Shown here: in pieces, positions 44,749-55,168 of the stretch
Numbering within the stretch: position 1 is the first letter of the stretch
Layout: every line of letters begins with the position of its first letter
Source of the DNA: Ustilago trichophora
Lineage: Eukaryota > Basidiomycota > Ustilaginomycetes > Ustilaginales > Ustilaginaceae
Direction of reading: 5' to 3'
DNA: 64,000 nt
Assembly (NCBI GenBank): GCA_900323505.1
Contig: OOIN01000013.1
Coordinates: forward strand, 744,001-808,000
The notes under the pieces: model-generated
What the model was told of the DNA's origin: nothing
Database searches by the model: none
What the model saw: only the letters and a program-made list of their open reading frames with translations
Made by a program: the position numbers and the translations under genes

Positions 44749-46162
44749 ATGTCAGGCACAGAGAAAAAGTCCAAGGAGGCACAGCTCAACCGCACCTCGC
44801 ACAAGTTGTAAGTTGCACCCAATAACCCCTCCTACCAGACTTCAAGCTGCCCATCACTGACACACTTCTAGCACATTCGCACGTCCCACAACAGCCATGT
44901 CAACGATGTCGTTCTCGCCAAGGTTCGTGGCTTCCCAGCATGGCCAGGCATTGTTATGGACGACGACAACGTACCCTCTGCCGTCTTGAAGGAACGTCCC
45001 GTCGTCAAGCACAGGGATCTCTACACCATTCGCTTCTTCCCCGCTGCCGACTAGTAAGTATTCTCACATACACAAACACACACACACACACAACAGCTGC
45101 GACGGCACGCATGCCGCAACAAAACATCAGCCCTGTCAGGCCCATAAGCAGATTGCCCCGACCACCATCATGCTGACCATGACAATTTCTCGCCCTTTTT
45201 GCTTTCGTGCAGCCACTGGGCATTCTCCAAGGACCTCGAGCTGTTGAACAAGGACAAGATCGACTCGTTCCTCGCCGGGCCGAATCGAAAGAAAGGAGAC
45301 CTCCGACAGGCTTACGAGATTGCCCGTGACCCCACTTCCTGGAACGAGGAGCAGAACGCCATTGTACGAAACTACGAGCAGTCTTTGCAAGAGGCAGCAG
45401 AGGAAGAGGAGGAGAACCAGGACCAGCTCGAAGAGGACCAAGAGGATGTAGACGACGAGGAGCCTTCCAGCAAAAAGAGGAAACGTGGTCCTGAATCTGG
45501 AAAAATCCGGGAGAGCGCCGACAAGCGCAAAAAGTCCAAGGCAGCCGAAGCGGCCAAGGTAAAGGTAAGTTGCGCCCCGTCCCCAAGGGATTCCAGATTC
45601 GTCGTCTAACGCAATGCTAACCCTTTCGCCGCATCCTTTCCTCTTTCGCACGTGCAAACAGCCCGAAAAGCCCAACAGCAAAGCCACCAACGGCGGCAGC
45701 GCCGAAGACAAGTCGGAAGAGCATCTCGATCCCGAAACCAAAAGGGTCAAAGAATGGCGACACAAGGTGCAAAAAGTCTTCCTCGGCAAAGACGGCACCA
45801 TCAACCCAGAAGAAATGCCCGCGGCGGATTCCACCTTCAAGACGGTAGAAGAGTACGATGGCATGACGGCCGAGCATCTTCGCACGACCAAGATCGGCAA
45901 AGTGATGAAGCGAGTCATGCAGCTCACTGAGATTCCGCGGGACGACGAGTTCCGCTTTAGGGACAGGGCTGAGAGGCTGTGTGCCAAGTGGGGCGCCATT
46001 ATGGCGGGCGGTGAGTCGGCCAAGGAGCCAAGCCACGAGGCTTCGAGCGAAGGCGTCAAGGAGAATGGCGATAGTGCTGCTGCCCATGCCGACGAGGAGT
46101 CCAAGAGCCAAGCTGATGCGTCAGCCGCACCAGAGCCTGCCGCCGCAGAAGCTTCGTCCTAA
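44749..46162 (+). CDS. PWWP-domain chromatin protein
   Basis: Nuclear protein likely to read methylated histone H3 (PWWP domains bind H3K36 methyl marks and DNA). Four exons: 44749-44807, 44895-45053, 45213-45564 and 45662-46162. The introns have GTAAGT donors, and the reading phases agree at each junction. After a short N-terminus, residues about 22-80 hold the PWWP domain: NDVVLAKVRGFPAWPGIV (the PWWP signature as PAWP) and YTIRFFPAADYHWAFSKDLE. A lysine/glutamate-rich region with KKRKRGPESG follows. The C-terminal part (about 225-300; KEWRHKVQKVFLGKDG, GKVMKRVMQLTEIPRDDEF) is helical and resembles the TFIIS N-terminal/LEDGF integrase-binding-type fold. The first acceptor (AACAG at 44894) was chosen over an upstream CTAG because only it keeps the PWWP frame. 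Specific orthologue unknown. Confidence 0.85.
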
Positions 46163-46675
46163 GAATTGCCAACCCCGACACGCCAACACTCTTGACATCC
46201 ATCCACACTTCCGATTTGTACAGCCCTCACAAGGGCGCACGGGCAACACATGAGACACGCAGCCCGCTTGTAGTAACAAAGACTCCACCTGACCCTGATC
46301 AAAGATCTGTCTCGTAATTTTTCCTCCTCTTTCTGTAACATTTCCAACCTTTGATACCGCGGTTTCCTTCCCCCACACTCTCCTTTCTTTCTTTTTTTTC
46401 TTCTTTTTGTTTTCCCCTTCTGCTTGCTCTTTGTATGCTCACACAAAATTCACCCTTTTTTGACCTTGCCTAACCTTATGTAGTTCTCATAGCGATACAG
46501 TTTGTGTGCAGGTTGGGATGCTGTTGATTGCTATGTGCTACCTGATTTGGAAATTTAGAGCGATTTGTCGATGATTTTTTGAGCTGTGGAAGTGGTGGAA
46601 GATGATGTTGTATTTGGTGCAGCGATGCTTCTCACGTACTCCTCTGTTGTTGAACTTTGGTAGTCCACTGTTGGG
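46163..46675. other. Convergent 3' flanks, T/C-rich
   Basis: About 510 bp between convergent stops, pyrimidine-rich on the plus strand around 46380-46430. No gene is seen. Confidence 0.45.
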
Positions 46676-48824
46676 TCAATTGAGAGATGCGAGTCGAGAT
46701 GAGAGTTGATGGACCGTAATCTGGTGTGTAAGGACGGATTCAAAGTTACGCTTGAGATCCTGGTCGAGACCTTGTGAGAAACGTTGCCAATCATCGCGAA
46801 ACTGACGGCGATACTTGTTGTACTGGCCTTGCATTCTCCATCCGACGAGGGTGAGTGTGAGAAGGCCGAGTCCGATGCCAGTGCTGGGATCGAGGGCGAG
46901 GGCGGCCGAAGAGGCGTCGATTCCCGTTAGAGAGGCGCCCAATACGCTAGCTGAGCCGACACCCGCAGCGGTCACGGCTACAGCGGCCGAATTGGTGACG
47001 GCAAGTTTGCGCGATTTCGAAGCGAGCACATCAATCGGTCCTCCTGTTTGCAAAAGCTGCGCACGACGACGGTGAATAGGCTCCATGAGTGTAGACGGTT
47101 CAATGGTACGCAGCTTGGATGAACGATAGGCTTCCGCCTCGTTGGTCAACAGAATGACGTCGCGAGAGGCAGACGACAGGCTTGGCCCAAGTTGCTGTAC
47201 CAACTGACGAAAACGCAAAGCAGCTGATCAGCCGCTCGAACTTGCTCCACCTGCAACGTGGCCAATCGCCCCGACTCGTACGCCAGATCCGACTCGAGAG
47301 ACGCCGCAAAACCGGAACAGGCCGACTCGAGCTCCTTGCGAACATCGTCGACCTTCCAAATGAGCTTCCACCACTGCAGCTTGGAGTCAAACGTGGATTC
47401 GAAGAGCGCGTCGGTCTGCTGCATAGCTTGATCCACAGCGCTGTGGGAACCTGGAGATGCTGGACGCCAGACTTTGATCTCATCGCTCGAAAGCTGGCCA
47501 GTGTAGGCGGTGGTGGGTGGCCAGATGCGTTCGAGGGATTGCTTGAGGACGATCTGCTCTCGTTCCTTGGCCTCGCTGGCGAGTGAGCGCAGCTGATGGA
47601 GGTAGGCGAGGTTGCGTTTGGCGATGGCCAGTGCTTCATCGAGACAGTGCTGGAGCAAGAACGCTGATGATTGAGCGAGCAGAGCTTGGGAACCTTGTCG
47701 AGCTTGCAGAGTCTGGATGAGGTTGAGCAGCGTGCCGACGTTGGATCGCTGGTAGTGGCTGCTGAAGTTGTCCCAGTAAGCGGTTGAAGGCGTGCTGTCG
47801 GCGACAGGTGAGGCGATTGGCTGCTCTGTCTTTTCGAGCGCCTGTCGGAGCGCAGCGTTGGCAGCAAGTGCGTCCGAGATGCGAACAGGGATGAGGCTGG
47901 GAGCTACAAGCTCAGATACAGACGATCCGGTAGCTGCTTCGAGCCCATCAGCAATCTGTGCAAGGTCGGATCCGAGGATCGAGTTGACGACGAGGTGGAC
48001 GTTGGGCTTGGCAGCGAAACGGGAGAGAAGCTCGTGGGTCGTATCGCCTCGCTCGCCTGCGCTGCGAGATCGATGTGCGGATCGACTGAGGGCATAGTCG
48101 TCGGTGACGAACAGCACAGCCTCGCTGTCGTAGATGAGGTCATAGGTAGCCTCGGAGGGTGAAGGGTCGAGGAGGACTGTGATCTCGAGGTTAGCCTGTT
48201 GAAGCCAGTGACGGTCCAAGCCGACGGTATGACTGTCCAAAGGCTGAGAGTGACCAGGAGCGTACTTGATGGTCAAGGGGTCGAAGAAGCAACGTCAGCT
48301 AGAGCGGACAAGACTGCTTGGGCTTGGTTGTTTTGCGAGCCACCCATCTCGCGGAGAGGTTCGTCGATCATGGCATTCAGGAGCTGCTGCGTCTGACTGA
48401 GCGATGATCCGACCACAAGAACGCGATTGCAATCAGGACCACGATCACCAGCTGCCTCTAGTCTCTGCACCTTTTGTACGAGACGATCCATCCTGTTGAT
48501 CCATTCTCCACCGAGAGCCTGTTGAGTTGGGTCGACGACGCTTTGAACTCGTCGGACAATGTCGGAGAGGCTTTGCGCTTGTTGAGATGATGTGACAGGT
48601 GATTCATGCGGGCGGTGAGCGACTTGGACGGCCTGCAATTGTGAAGCGTTGGTGCGAAAAGATCGACTCGTATATCTGCTGATGGTTCGAGCGGCGGAAG
48701 GAACAGGCGTGACGAGAGATGGCTGCATAGATGCAGAAGTAGACTTGCAATCCAGCCTGGCCGAGCTGCGTGGTCGCAGACGGAGGCACTGTCGCGCACC
48801 TATCGAAGGCGGCAAGGATGGCAT
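46676..48824 (-). CDS. Mitochondrial Mmc1/dynamin-like protein, two frame breaks
   Basis: Starts at ATG 48824 with an arginine/serine-rich, acid-poor N-terminus (RQCLRLRPRSSARL), typical of a mitochondrial presequence. A degenerate P-loop-like segment (RVLVVGSSLSQTQQLLNAM) and LEITVLLDPSP, LIYDSEAVLFVTDDY recall a GTPase fold without clear catalytic motifs. A long helical middle follows. The C-terminus has two hydrophobic segments (AVAVTAAGVGSASVLGASL, STGIGLGLLTLTLVGWRM) and then YRRQFRDDWQRFSQGLDQDL. This tail resembles what I recall of the fungal Mmc1 C-terminal dynamin-like domain; that name is tentative. One-base losses are inferred at a G run 48277-48280 (VASSTP to LTIKYAPG) and at an A run 47217-47219 (AADQLL to LRFRQLVQQLG). 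Predicted length is about 715 aa. Confidence 0.65.
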
Positions 48825-49646
48825 GGTGACGAAGCAGTTGGCGTGCGATGTTGGCAGCTGTGAGGAGAGACAAGAAGATGGTGACCAAGGACAAAAGTGT
48901 TGATCTTCTCCATCGCCAAGCTTCGGAATGCTTTGTGTGTGTTTGAGCGAGACATTTTAGATGTTAGATCCAAAAATACTTGTCGGCACCGAACCATTTG
49001 GGGCAGAACGTCTGAGGAGCAAATTCGAGATTTTTGAGATTTTCGTGGAATGGCAAAGGTGCTCTTCCTCACAACTTGCGACATCACCATCATCATCATC
49101 ACCATCATCTTCACCCACCATCACCACCACCACCACCACCACCACCACCACCATCTCTTTCCTTTTCCCTTTCATACACTCATTGGCAGGGTGTAAGCCG
49201 CTCACCACTCGACTTGCTCCGCTTGCTCGTCGCTTGTGGTCATAGCCTTTCTGCCTCTGCTTCTCGTCTTGGACGACTGGCCATCGAGACATTGCGGCTT
49301 GCCTTTCATTCGTATCCTCCCTCCTTTCAGGTAGTGTGTTTGGATCTTTCCAAGCATCACGCCTGCGTGTGTATTTACTTCATTCAACCTTCTGCCGTTT
49401 CAAAAGCTCGAGGTCAAGACATTCAGTGCAGCGGACTACGCTTCCGCTCTCCGGTCTCTACACCTCCATTGAGCATCGCTTCCATCCACCTTCTTTCGAA
49501 AGGCTGCGATTTTCACTTGGCGTCACCTTGACGATTCCGTTCACCTCGTCAAGTCCGTGCGCTTGGTCTGCTAGGACTCTTCTATACCCTCTCTCCTTTT
49601 CCTATTAGACCATCGCCCAACATCAGAGCTGCCAGCCACCTCAGTC
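48825..49646. promoter_or_regulatory. Divergent promoter region, Mmc1-like gene / BRE1
   Basis: About 820 bp. Contains CAT/CAC triplet repeats at about 49084-49153 and a pyrimidine-rich approach to the BRE1 start. No gene is seen. Confidence 0.45.
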
Positions 49647-52082
49647 ATGCTTCACTCCATGTCGGGTGCCGACGATCGCAAACGATCTCTGGTCGTTGCC
49701 GCCGAGGATGGCCCGCGGAAGCGCCTGCATTCCGACGAAAATACCCAAAAACCTACCGCCGCTGCTGCCAACGACGACGAGGATGAAGAGACGTTGCACC
49801 CAGCCTACGCTGGCCTCGAAGCTTTCCGCAAAGAAGCCATCTATCGCAAGCTTCTAGAGGCGAGGAGGGATCTGCAACGCATCGAGCGCACAGCAGCCAC
49901 CTCGCAAGACGACCTCGCCGTCTCGGAACAGCGTGCGGCGCTTCTTCATCGCTTTTGGAGCTTGCTCCTCACCGATCTTGCCGCTCGCCTCGCCATCCAA
50001 GACCAAGATGCTTTCACCTCGTTAGGTTCCTCGGATTCTCGATCCGATCTCGCAGCGTTGGAAAAGCAGCTCCAGCAACAGACGACGGCGCTACTCCAAT
50101 CGCTCTCCAAGCAGACCGACGTCAATGTCGTCGAGCTCCAGCAAAAGTTCCACGACCTCGCAGATGAAGCTTCCCGCCACAAGCAGGATCTCTTCCTCAC
50201 CCAATCCAAATTGCAGCGAGCCCAAGATGCGCTTGCACATGCCACACTGAAGCTCTCCAAGGTAGAACACGAATACGTTCGATACCAGAGCAACCTCCTT
50301 CGCGCCACAGAAGGCAAGCCGACAGTTCCAGCCGGCACCACCGTGACAGCGTCCGAGCCTGTTCCTGCCGCTGTCAAGACCGAAGAGGTCACGGTCAAGC
50401 AAGAGCCTGGAGCATCGACATCGACGACAGAAGCCGCCTCCGAACCTTCAGAAGCCTTGCAAAAGGCCATGGAAGACCTCGAGACTGCGCGACAGGATGT
50501 CGAACTCACACGGAGGGAGAGCGATTCTCGCTATGCCGAGGTCCAGACTCTGAACGAAGAAGTCAGGGGGCTCAAGTACAAGCTGCATCAGGCCGAGATC
50601 AAGTTGACGACGCTTCCGGAAGAGGTATTGTCAAAGTCTGCCGTCTACCGGGAGCTTCAGGCCGCCTTGCGGCACGCACACGCTGACTTGCAGAGCACGA
50701 AAGAAGCCATGCAAGCTCTGGAAACCGAGGCTACCGCTTTGCGCGAAGACCGCGGCACGTTCCAGCAGACGGTCGAAGCAGAAGCCACCGCCAGGACCGA
50801 GGAGCTCGAGAAGCTGGTCAAGGCCAAGGAGGCTGATGTTACGCGATTGCGCAGTCAACGAGATGAGCTGAATGCCGAATTGACCGAGCGTCGTTCGCGC
50901 GAGCAAGTCAAGTTTACCCAGATCGAGGAGATGAAGGCGCTGCTCAACAGCAAGGAGGAACGACTCACACTACTCAGCAGCCAGGTGCGGCGTCTGCGTA
51001 TGACTGTGGCCGCTTTTCAAGGCCAGTCGGTCAGTGTAGCTACGCTGGCCAACGCAGAGACGGAGGAAGATCAGTTCGAACAGCTCAGCCGAGAAGCTCA
51101 GGCGGCGCAGGCCCGTGTAGCTGAGCTCGAGAAACGCCTCGGCGAGCAGCCTTCGTCGGAGTCTGGTGCACCCAACGGTACCGATGTCAAGGTCAAGGCC
51201 GAGCAAGGTGCACAAGTTGCCAAGGACGACGATCTGCGAGCGGAGAACGAACGATTGCGACTGTTGCTCCAAGCCGCTGAAGCGTCTAGCAAGGCTGTAG
51301 ATGACGAGCTGGAAAAGATCAGTGGATCGTACGCCGAGCTGGAAAGGCAAGCGTCGATCAAGGTGACCGATGTGAGCCGCTTGGAGGAGAAGGCGCTGCG
51401 CTGGGTGACTGAAAAGTCCAAGGCGGACAACAAGTTCTTTTCCACGTGCCGTGCCAAGGACAGCCTCGAAGCGGAGCTCCGGGCGGCCAAGCAGGTGCAT
51501 GAGCGTCAGCAAAAGACGATTGAACTTTTTGCCGAAGTGGAACGTAGCTACATGGGCCAGCTCAGTGTGCACGAAAAGGAGGTGACGACTTTCAAGAAGA
51601 TCACGGAAGCGCACAGCCACCGCATCGAGACGTTGCAGCGAGAGCTGGAGCTTGCCAACACGCGTCTGGCCGAGTCGGTGACCAACAAAGCATCCGTCGG
51701 TGATCTTGCCAAGGAGCACATTGACGCGGCCACATTGGAGAAAGACCAACGTAAACGAGCTGAAGAACGAATTGTGCGATTGGAGAAGGATCTGGAAACA
51801 TGCAAGCGACAACTTGCCAAAGCCGCGGCGTCAGCGGCCAAGAACAAAGGGCGACGCGAGTCGGAAGCGGCGGGCGAAGGTGGAAGCGAAAAGGACTTTT
51901 TGAATGCGCTTCTGCAGTGCTCGTCGTGCAAGGAACGGTATCGAAATCGGATCTTGACCAAGTGCTACCACACGTTTTGCTCGGTCTGCATCGATTCGCG
52001 CGTCCAGACTCGTCAGCGCAAATGTCCACACTGTGCACTTGCGTTTGCAGTGAGCGATGTACAGCCTCTATACCTTCAGTGA
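49647..52082 (+). CDS. BRE1: BRE1 E3 ubiquitin ligase for histone H2B
   Basis: RING E3 that, with Rad6, monoubiquitinates histone H2B during transcription. Single 811-aa frame from ATG 49647. After a short basic N-terminus, nearly the entire protein is coiled coil (about residues 60-740) with long runs of charged heptads. The C-terminus (about 758-800) is a C3HC4 RING: CSSCKERYRNRILTKCYHTF, then CSVCIDSR and CPHCALAF, with all eight zinc ligands present. The protein ends DVQPLYLQ, matching the tail of BRE1 orthologues. Antisense open frames on the minus strand are a consequence of codon bias. Together with GCN5, TOA1 and RPB10, it makes this window rich in transcription genes, though no co-regulation is shown. 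Confidence 0.95.
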   Translation: MLHSMSGADDRKRSLVVAAEDGPRKRLHSDENTQKPTAAAANDDEDEETLHPAYAGLEAFRKEAIYRKLLEARRDLQRIERTAATSQDDLAVSEQRAALLHRFWSLLLTDLAARLAIQDQDAFTSLGSSDSRSDLAALEKQLQQQTTALLQSLSKQTDVNVVELQQKFHDLADEASRHKQDLFLTQSKLQRAQDALAHATLKLSKVEHEYVRYQSNLLRATEGKPTVPAGTTVTASEPVPAAVKTEEVTVKQEPGASTSTTEAASEPSEALQKAMEDLETARQDVELTRRESDSRYAEVQTLNEEVRGLKYKLHQAEIKLTTLPEEVLSKSAVYRELQAALRHAHADLQSTKEAMQALETEATALREDRGTFQQTVEAEATARTEELEKLVKAKEADVTRLRSQRDELNAELTERRSREQVKFTQIEEMKALLNSKEERLTLLSSQVRRLRMTVAAFQGQSVSVATLANAETEEDQFEQLSREAQAAQARVAELEKRLGEQPSSESGAPNGTDVKVKAEQGAQVAKDDDLRAENERLRLLLQAAEASSKAVDDELEKISGSYAELERQASIKVTDVSRLEEKALRWVTEKSKADNKFFSTCRAKDSLEAELRAAKQVHERQQKTIELFAEVERSYMGQLSVHEKEVTTFKKITEAHSHRIETLQRELELANTRLAESVTNKASVGDLAKEHIDAATLEKDQRKRAEERIVRLEKDLETCKRQLAKAAASAAKNKGRRESEAAGEGGSEKDFLNALLQCSSCKERYRNRILTKCYHTFCSVCIDSRVQTRQRKCPHCALAFAVSDVQPLYLQ

Positions 52083-52422
52083 TTGTTTTGCGTGCGTAAT
52101 TGCACACACTCTACCTTTGTACTTGTATCATCATCATGACCTTCAACCCGAAAAGAAAGAGTGGGGGGGGGGGGGGGGGGGGGGGGGGGGAAAGAACTAG
52201 AACTTGCTTTCCGTCCACTGACTGATATCCTAGCAAAGCGATTTTGCGATTTTTTCTGGTGTTGGGGAGGGGATTCTTTGATGTGATGCGAAAGATGAGC
52301 GTGTGATTAAAGGCGAGGTGCCATATGTGTGTGATTGCTGCAAGAAAAGAAAAGGGAATGCTAAAATACAAGGTGCAAAGGGGAAGAAAGAAGTGTGTGT
52401 TTTGTAGAGAGAGAGAGAGAGA
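52083..52422. other. Convergent 3' flanks with poly-G run
   Basis: Between BRE1 and RPB10 stops. Holds a G run of about 28 nt (52163-52190) and a (GA)n tract near 52407-52421. No gene is seen. Confidence 0.5.
52163..52190. repeat. Poly-G run (about 28 nt)
   Basis: Consecutive G following GAAAGAGT and followed by AAAGAAC, within the probable BRE1 3' untranslated region. Exact length is uncertain. Confidence 0.85.
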
Positions 52423-52748
52423 TCAAGTCTGAACTCTGCGCTCGTGGACTGTAGTATGCAAAAGCAGCGACGAAAGGAATGATGAAAGCGCAAATGTTAG
52501 CCAACATGTTTTGTGTGGAGAAAATATGGCCGTGTCGGGAGGTGAGAGTTGAACTTACTGTTGTAGTGGAGCAATTTTTCGATGAGGTCGACGTGGGTGA
52601 GTACCATTCGGCGACAGCAGTAACGTTTGAGATCGAGTTCTGTCAGAGCCTCTCCTTCGGTACGACCGTCGAGGAGGAGGGCGAGGTAGGCGTTCCACTT
52701 GTCGCCGATGACCTTGCCGCAGGAGAAGCAACGGACGGGGATGATCAT
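52423..52748 (-). CDS. RPB10: RNA polymerase subunit RPB10 (ABC10-beta)
   Basis: Small zinc-binding subunit shared by RNA polymerases I, II and III. Two exons: 52559-52748 and 52423-52448, separated by a 110-bp intron (donor GTAAGT, acceptor CTACAG). The joined protein is 71 aa: [18 protein letters not shown], then [19 protein letters not shown] and the C-terminus HYNIHERRVQT. The zinc ligands CxxC and CC are present, as in yeast Rpb10 (70 aa). Without the second exon the frame would lack the short conserved tail, so the intron is well supported. It is divergent from SEC61 and convergent with BRE1. Confidence 0.96.
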
Positions 52749-53520
52749 TGTGGTATGCTTAGAAGAAGATTGAGAAGGGCAGACGGTCGAGAGGATGCTG
52801 AGATGAGAGATACAAGAGGAGCTGACGGGAAGCCAAGAGGGTAAAGGTGATTGTTGTGTTGGGGTCTGGTCTGGGTGGTTACTGGCGAAAACAAGGGAAG
52901 ACAGCTCCAAGCGGTGAATGAAGTTTCGGATTGGCGATGTAGCAAAGTTCGCCTGGCGTCTAAAGAGGTGAAAGAGGGTATAATGCAGCGACGTAGCGGT
53001 GAGGATGATGATGAGACGTACAAGGACGCATGGAGCGAGGCGTTCGAACTTTTGACATTTTCAGAAAAATGCGCACATTCTCCGCAATCCGAACATAACT
53101 TTGTACAGATTCGATCTAACATCGATAACAGTTGAAAAATTCGATCACGATTGATTCTCGTACGGCTTTGGTCTAAGCTATAGATGGAAAATTGAATACG
53201 ATACAGTACAGTACTGTACAGTATACAGCTTTTGAAATTGCGTTCCACGTCGCCGCAAGCAGAAAATCAAGTTGAGCCCAACAGCGCACGACCCTGTCCT
53301 TCTTTGGTTCTCTCCAATCAGAGCTGCAGCCTTGTTACAGTGAGTACAGGTCACCGAACGCTTTACTTGATTGCGAAGAACATACGCCGTGTATCACTGC
53401 ACTCTTCTTCCCCGCGCTCAAACACATGCTAACCCTCTCATCCCTTACAACCCTCATCCTCGTTTCCACATCGTCTTCTCCTAACATCAATCCCTTAGCC
53501 GGTTCTCAAGATCTGCAATC
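52749..53520. promoter_or_regulatory. Divergent promoter region, RPB10 / SEC61
   Basis: About 770 bp. A long palindromic element of TACAGTA/TACTGTA units lies at 53202-53227, roughly midway. No gene is seen. Confidence 0.5.
53202..53227. promoter_or_regulatory. TACAGTAC/TACTGTAC palindrome
   Basis: A 26-nt element of overlapping TACAGTAC and TACTGTAC units, self-complementary around its centre, in the RPB10/SEC61 divergent promoter. It matches elements seen upstream of other genes in this window. Confidence 0.4.
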
Positions 53521-53744
53521 ATGAGCGGCTGTAAGTGTCTCATTCATGTCTATCTACCACGCTATCGCTACTGACACTATACTCATCCTCTCCTTTGCCA
53601 ACTTGCAGTCCGGTTCTTGTCGCTCGTGCGGCCATTCATGTCCGTCCTGCCCGAGGTAGCCGCACCGGAACGCAAAGGTAAGTGGTACCAACACTCGCAA
53701 TTCCAACTCATACAAACTCGTCACCATCATACTCACCTCTTACT

Positions 53745-53808
<64 letters not shown>

Positions 53809-55168
53809 AGTGCCCTTCGAGAGCCGTGTCATGTGGACCGCCATTGTCCTTGCCATCTTCTTGGTCTCGTCCCAAATCCCCCTCTACGGTATCGTCTCTA
53901 GTGACAGCTCCGATCCTCTCTACTGGATGCGTGTCATTCTCGCCTCGAACCGAGGAACCCTCATGGAACTCGGTATCTCACCCATCGTCACTTCGGGAAT
54001 GATCATGCAGCTCCTTGCCGGCGCCAACTTGATCGACGTCGATTTCAGCCTCAAGGAGGACCGTGCCCTCTTTGGCGGTGCTCAGAAGCTCTTTGCCCTC
54101 ATCATCTCGCTCGGTCAGGCTACCGTCTACGTTCTTACCGGTCTCTACGGTCAGCCCAAGGATCTTGGTGCCGGTGTTTGTCTCTTGCTCATCCTTCAGC
54201 TCGTCGTGGCTGGTCTCATCGTCATTCTGCTCGACGAGTTGCTCCAGAAGGGTTACGGTTTGGGATCGGGTATCTCGCTCTTCATTGCAACCAACATTTG
54301 CGAGAGCATCGTTTGGAAGGCCTTCTCCCCTACCACTGTCAACACTGGCCGTGGTCCCGAGTTCGAAGGTGCCCTCGTCGCCCTTTTCCACCTGCTCTTC
54401 ACTTGGAACGACAAGTCGCGTGCCCTCAAGGAGGCGCTCTACCGTGACCGTCTCCCCAACGTCATGAACCTCCTCGCGACCCTCCTCATCTTCCTCGTCG
54501 TCATCTACTTGCAGGGTTTCCGCATCGAGATCCCCGTCAAGTCGAACCGCTTCCGTGGTCAGCGCGGTACCTACCCCGTCAAGCTCTTTTACACTTCCAA
54601 CATGCCCATCATGCTCGAGTCTGCCCTCACTTCCAACGTGTTTATCATCAGCCAGATGCTCGCCTCGCGCTTCCCTGCCAACCTCTTTGTCAAGCTGCTC
54701 GGTATTTGGGAACCCATGGAGGACTCGGCTCAGCTCCACGCCGTCGGTGGTATCGCTTACTACATGTCTCCCCCGCACAACTTTAAGGAGGTCGTCGGCG
54801 ATCCCATCCACACCGCCGTCTACATTGCCTTTACGCTCACCGCTTGCGCCTTGTTCTCCAAGACTTGGATCGAGGTCTCCGGTTCCGGCCCTAGGGAAGT
54901 CGCCAAGCAGCTCAAGGACAACCAGATGGTCATGGCCGGCCACAGAGACGCTAGCATGTACAAGGAGCTCAAGAGGGTCATCCCCACCGCCGCCGCTTTT
55001 GGTGGTGCCACCATCGGTGCGCTCTCGGTCTGTGCTGACCTCATTGGTGCTTTCGGTTCGGGTACCGGTATTCTGTTGGCAGTCACCATCATCTACTCGT
55101 ACTTTGAAATCGGTATGCGCGAAGCAGGTGGACCCGAAATGGCCGCTATGGGCGAGCTCTTTGGTTAA
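53521..55168 (+). CDS. SEC61: SEC61 translocon alpha subunit
   Basis: Pore-forming subunit of the ER protein-conducting channel. Three exons: 53521-53530 (only 10 nt, MSG plus one base), 53609-53677 and 53811-55168, giving 478 aa, the usual length. The start reads [20 protein letters not shown]. Ten membrane segments follow, with the plug region ([19 protein letters not shown]), [38 protein letters not shown], the cytosolic loop [20 protein letters not shown], and a conserved C-terminal [17 protein letters not shown]. All known landmarks are intact. Intron 2 (53678-53810) contains a near-pure CT repeat of about 55 nt ending at the acceptor TTTCAG. Expression is presumably high; a conserved palindrome is present in the shared upstream region. 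Confidence 0.98.
53751..53805. repeat. (TC)n microsatellite inside SEC61 intron 2
   Basis: About 55 nt of uninterrupted TC dinucleotides ending at the 3' splice site, so it forms the polypyrimidine tract itself. Confidence 0.9.

Noticed and set aside
44870..44880. CTAG acceptor for the first PWWP-gene intron
   Set aside because: It gives the wrong phase for the PWWP domain; the acceptor at 44894 keeps the frame.
48276..48276. Separate gene starting near 48276 (TIKYAPG frame)
   Set aside because: The frame begins with a non-ATG codon and is continuous in sense with the upstream frame after one added base, so one gene is more likely than two.
53978..54943. Long antisense frame opposite SEC61
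   Set aside because: Mirror of strong codon bias in SEC61; no domain and no conserved motif.
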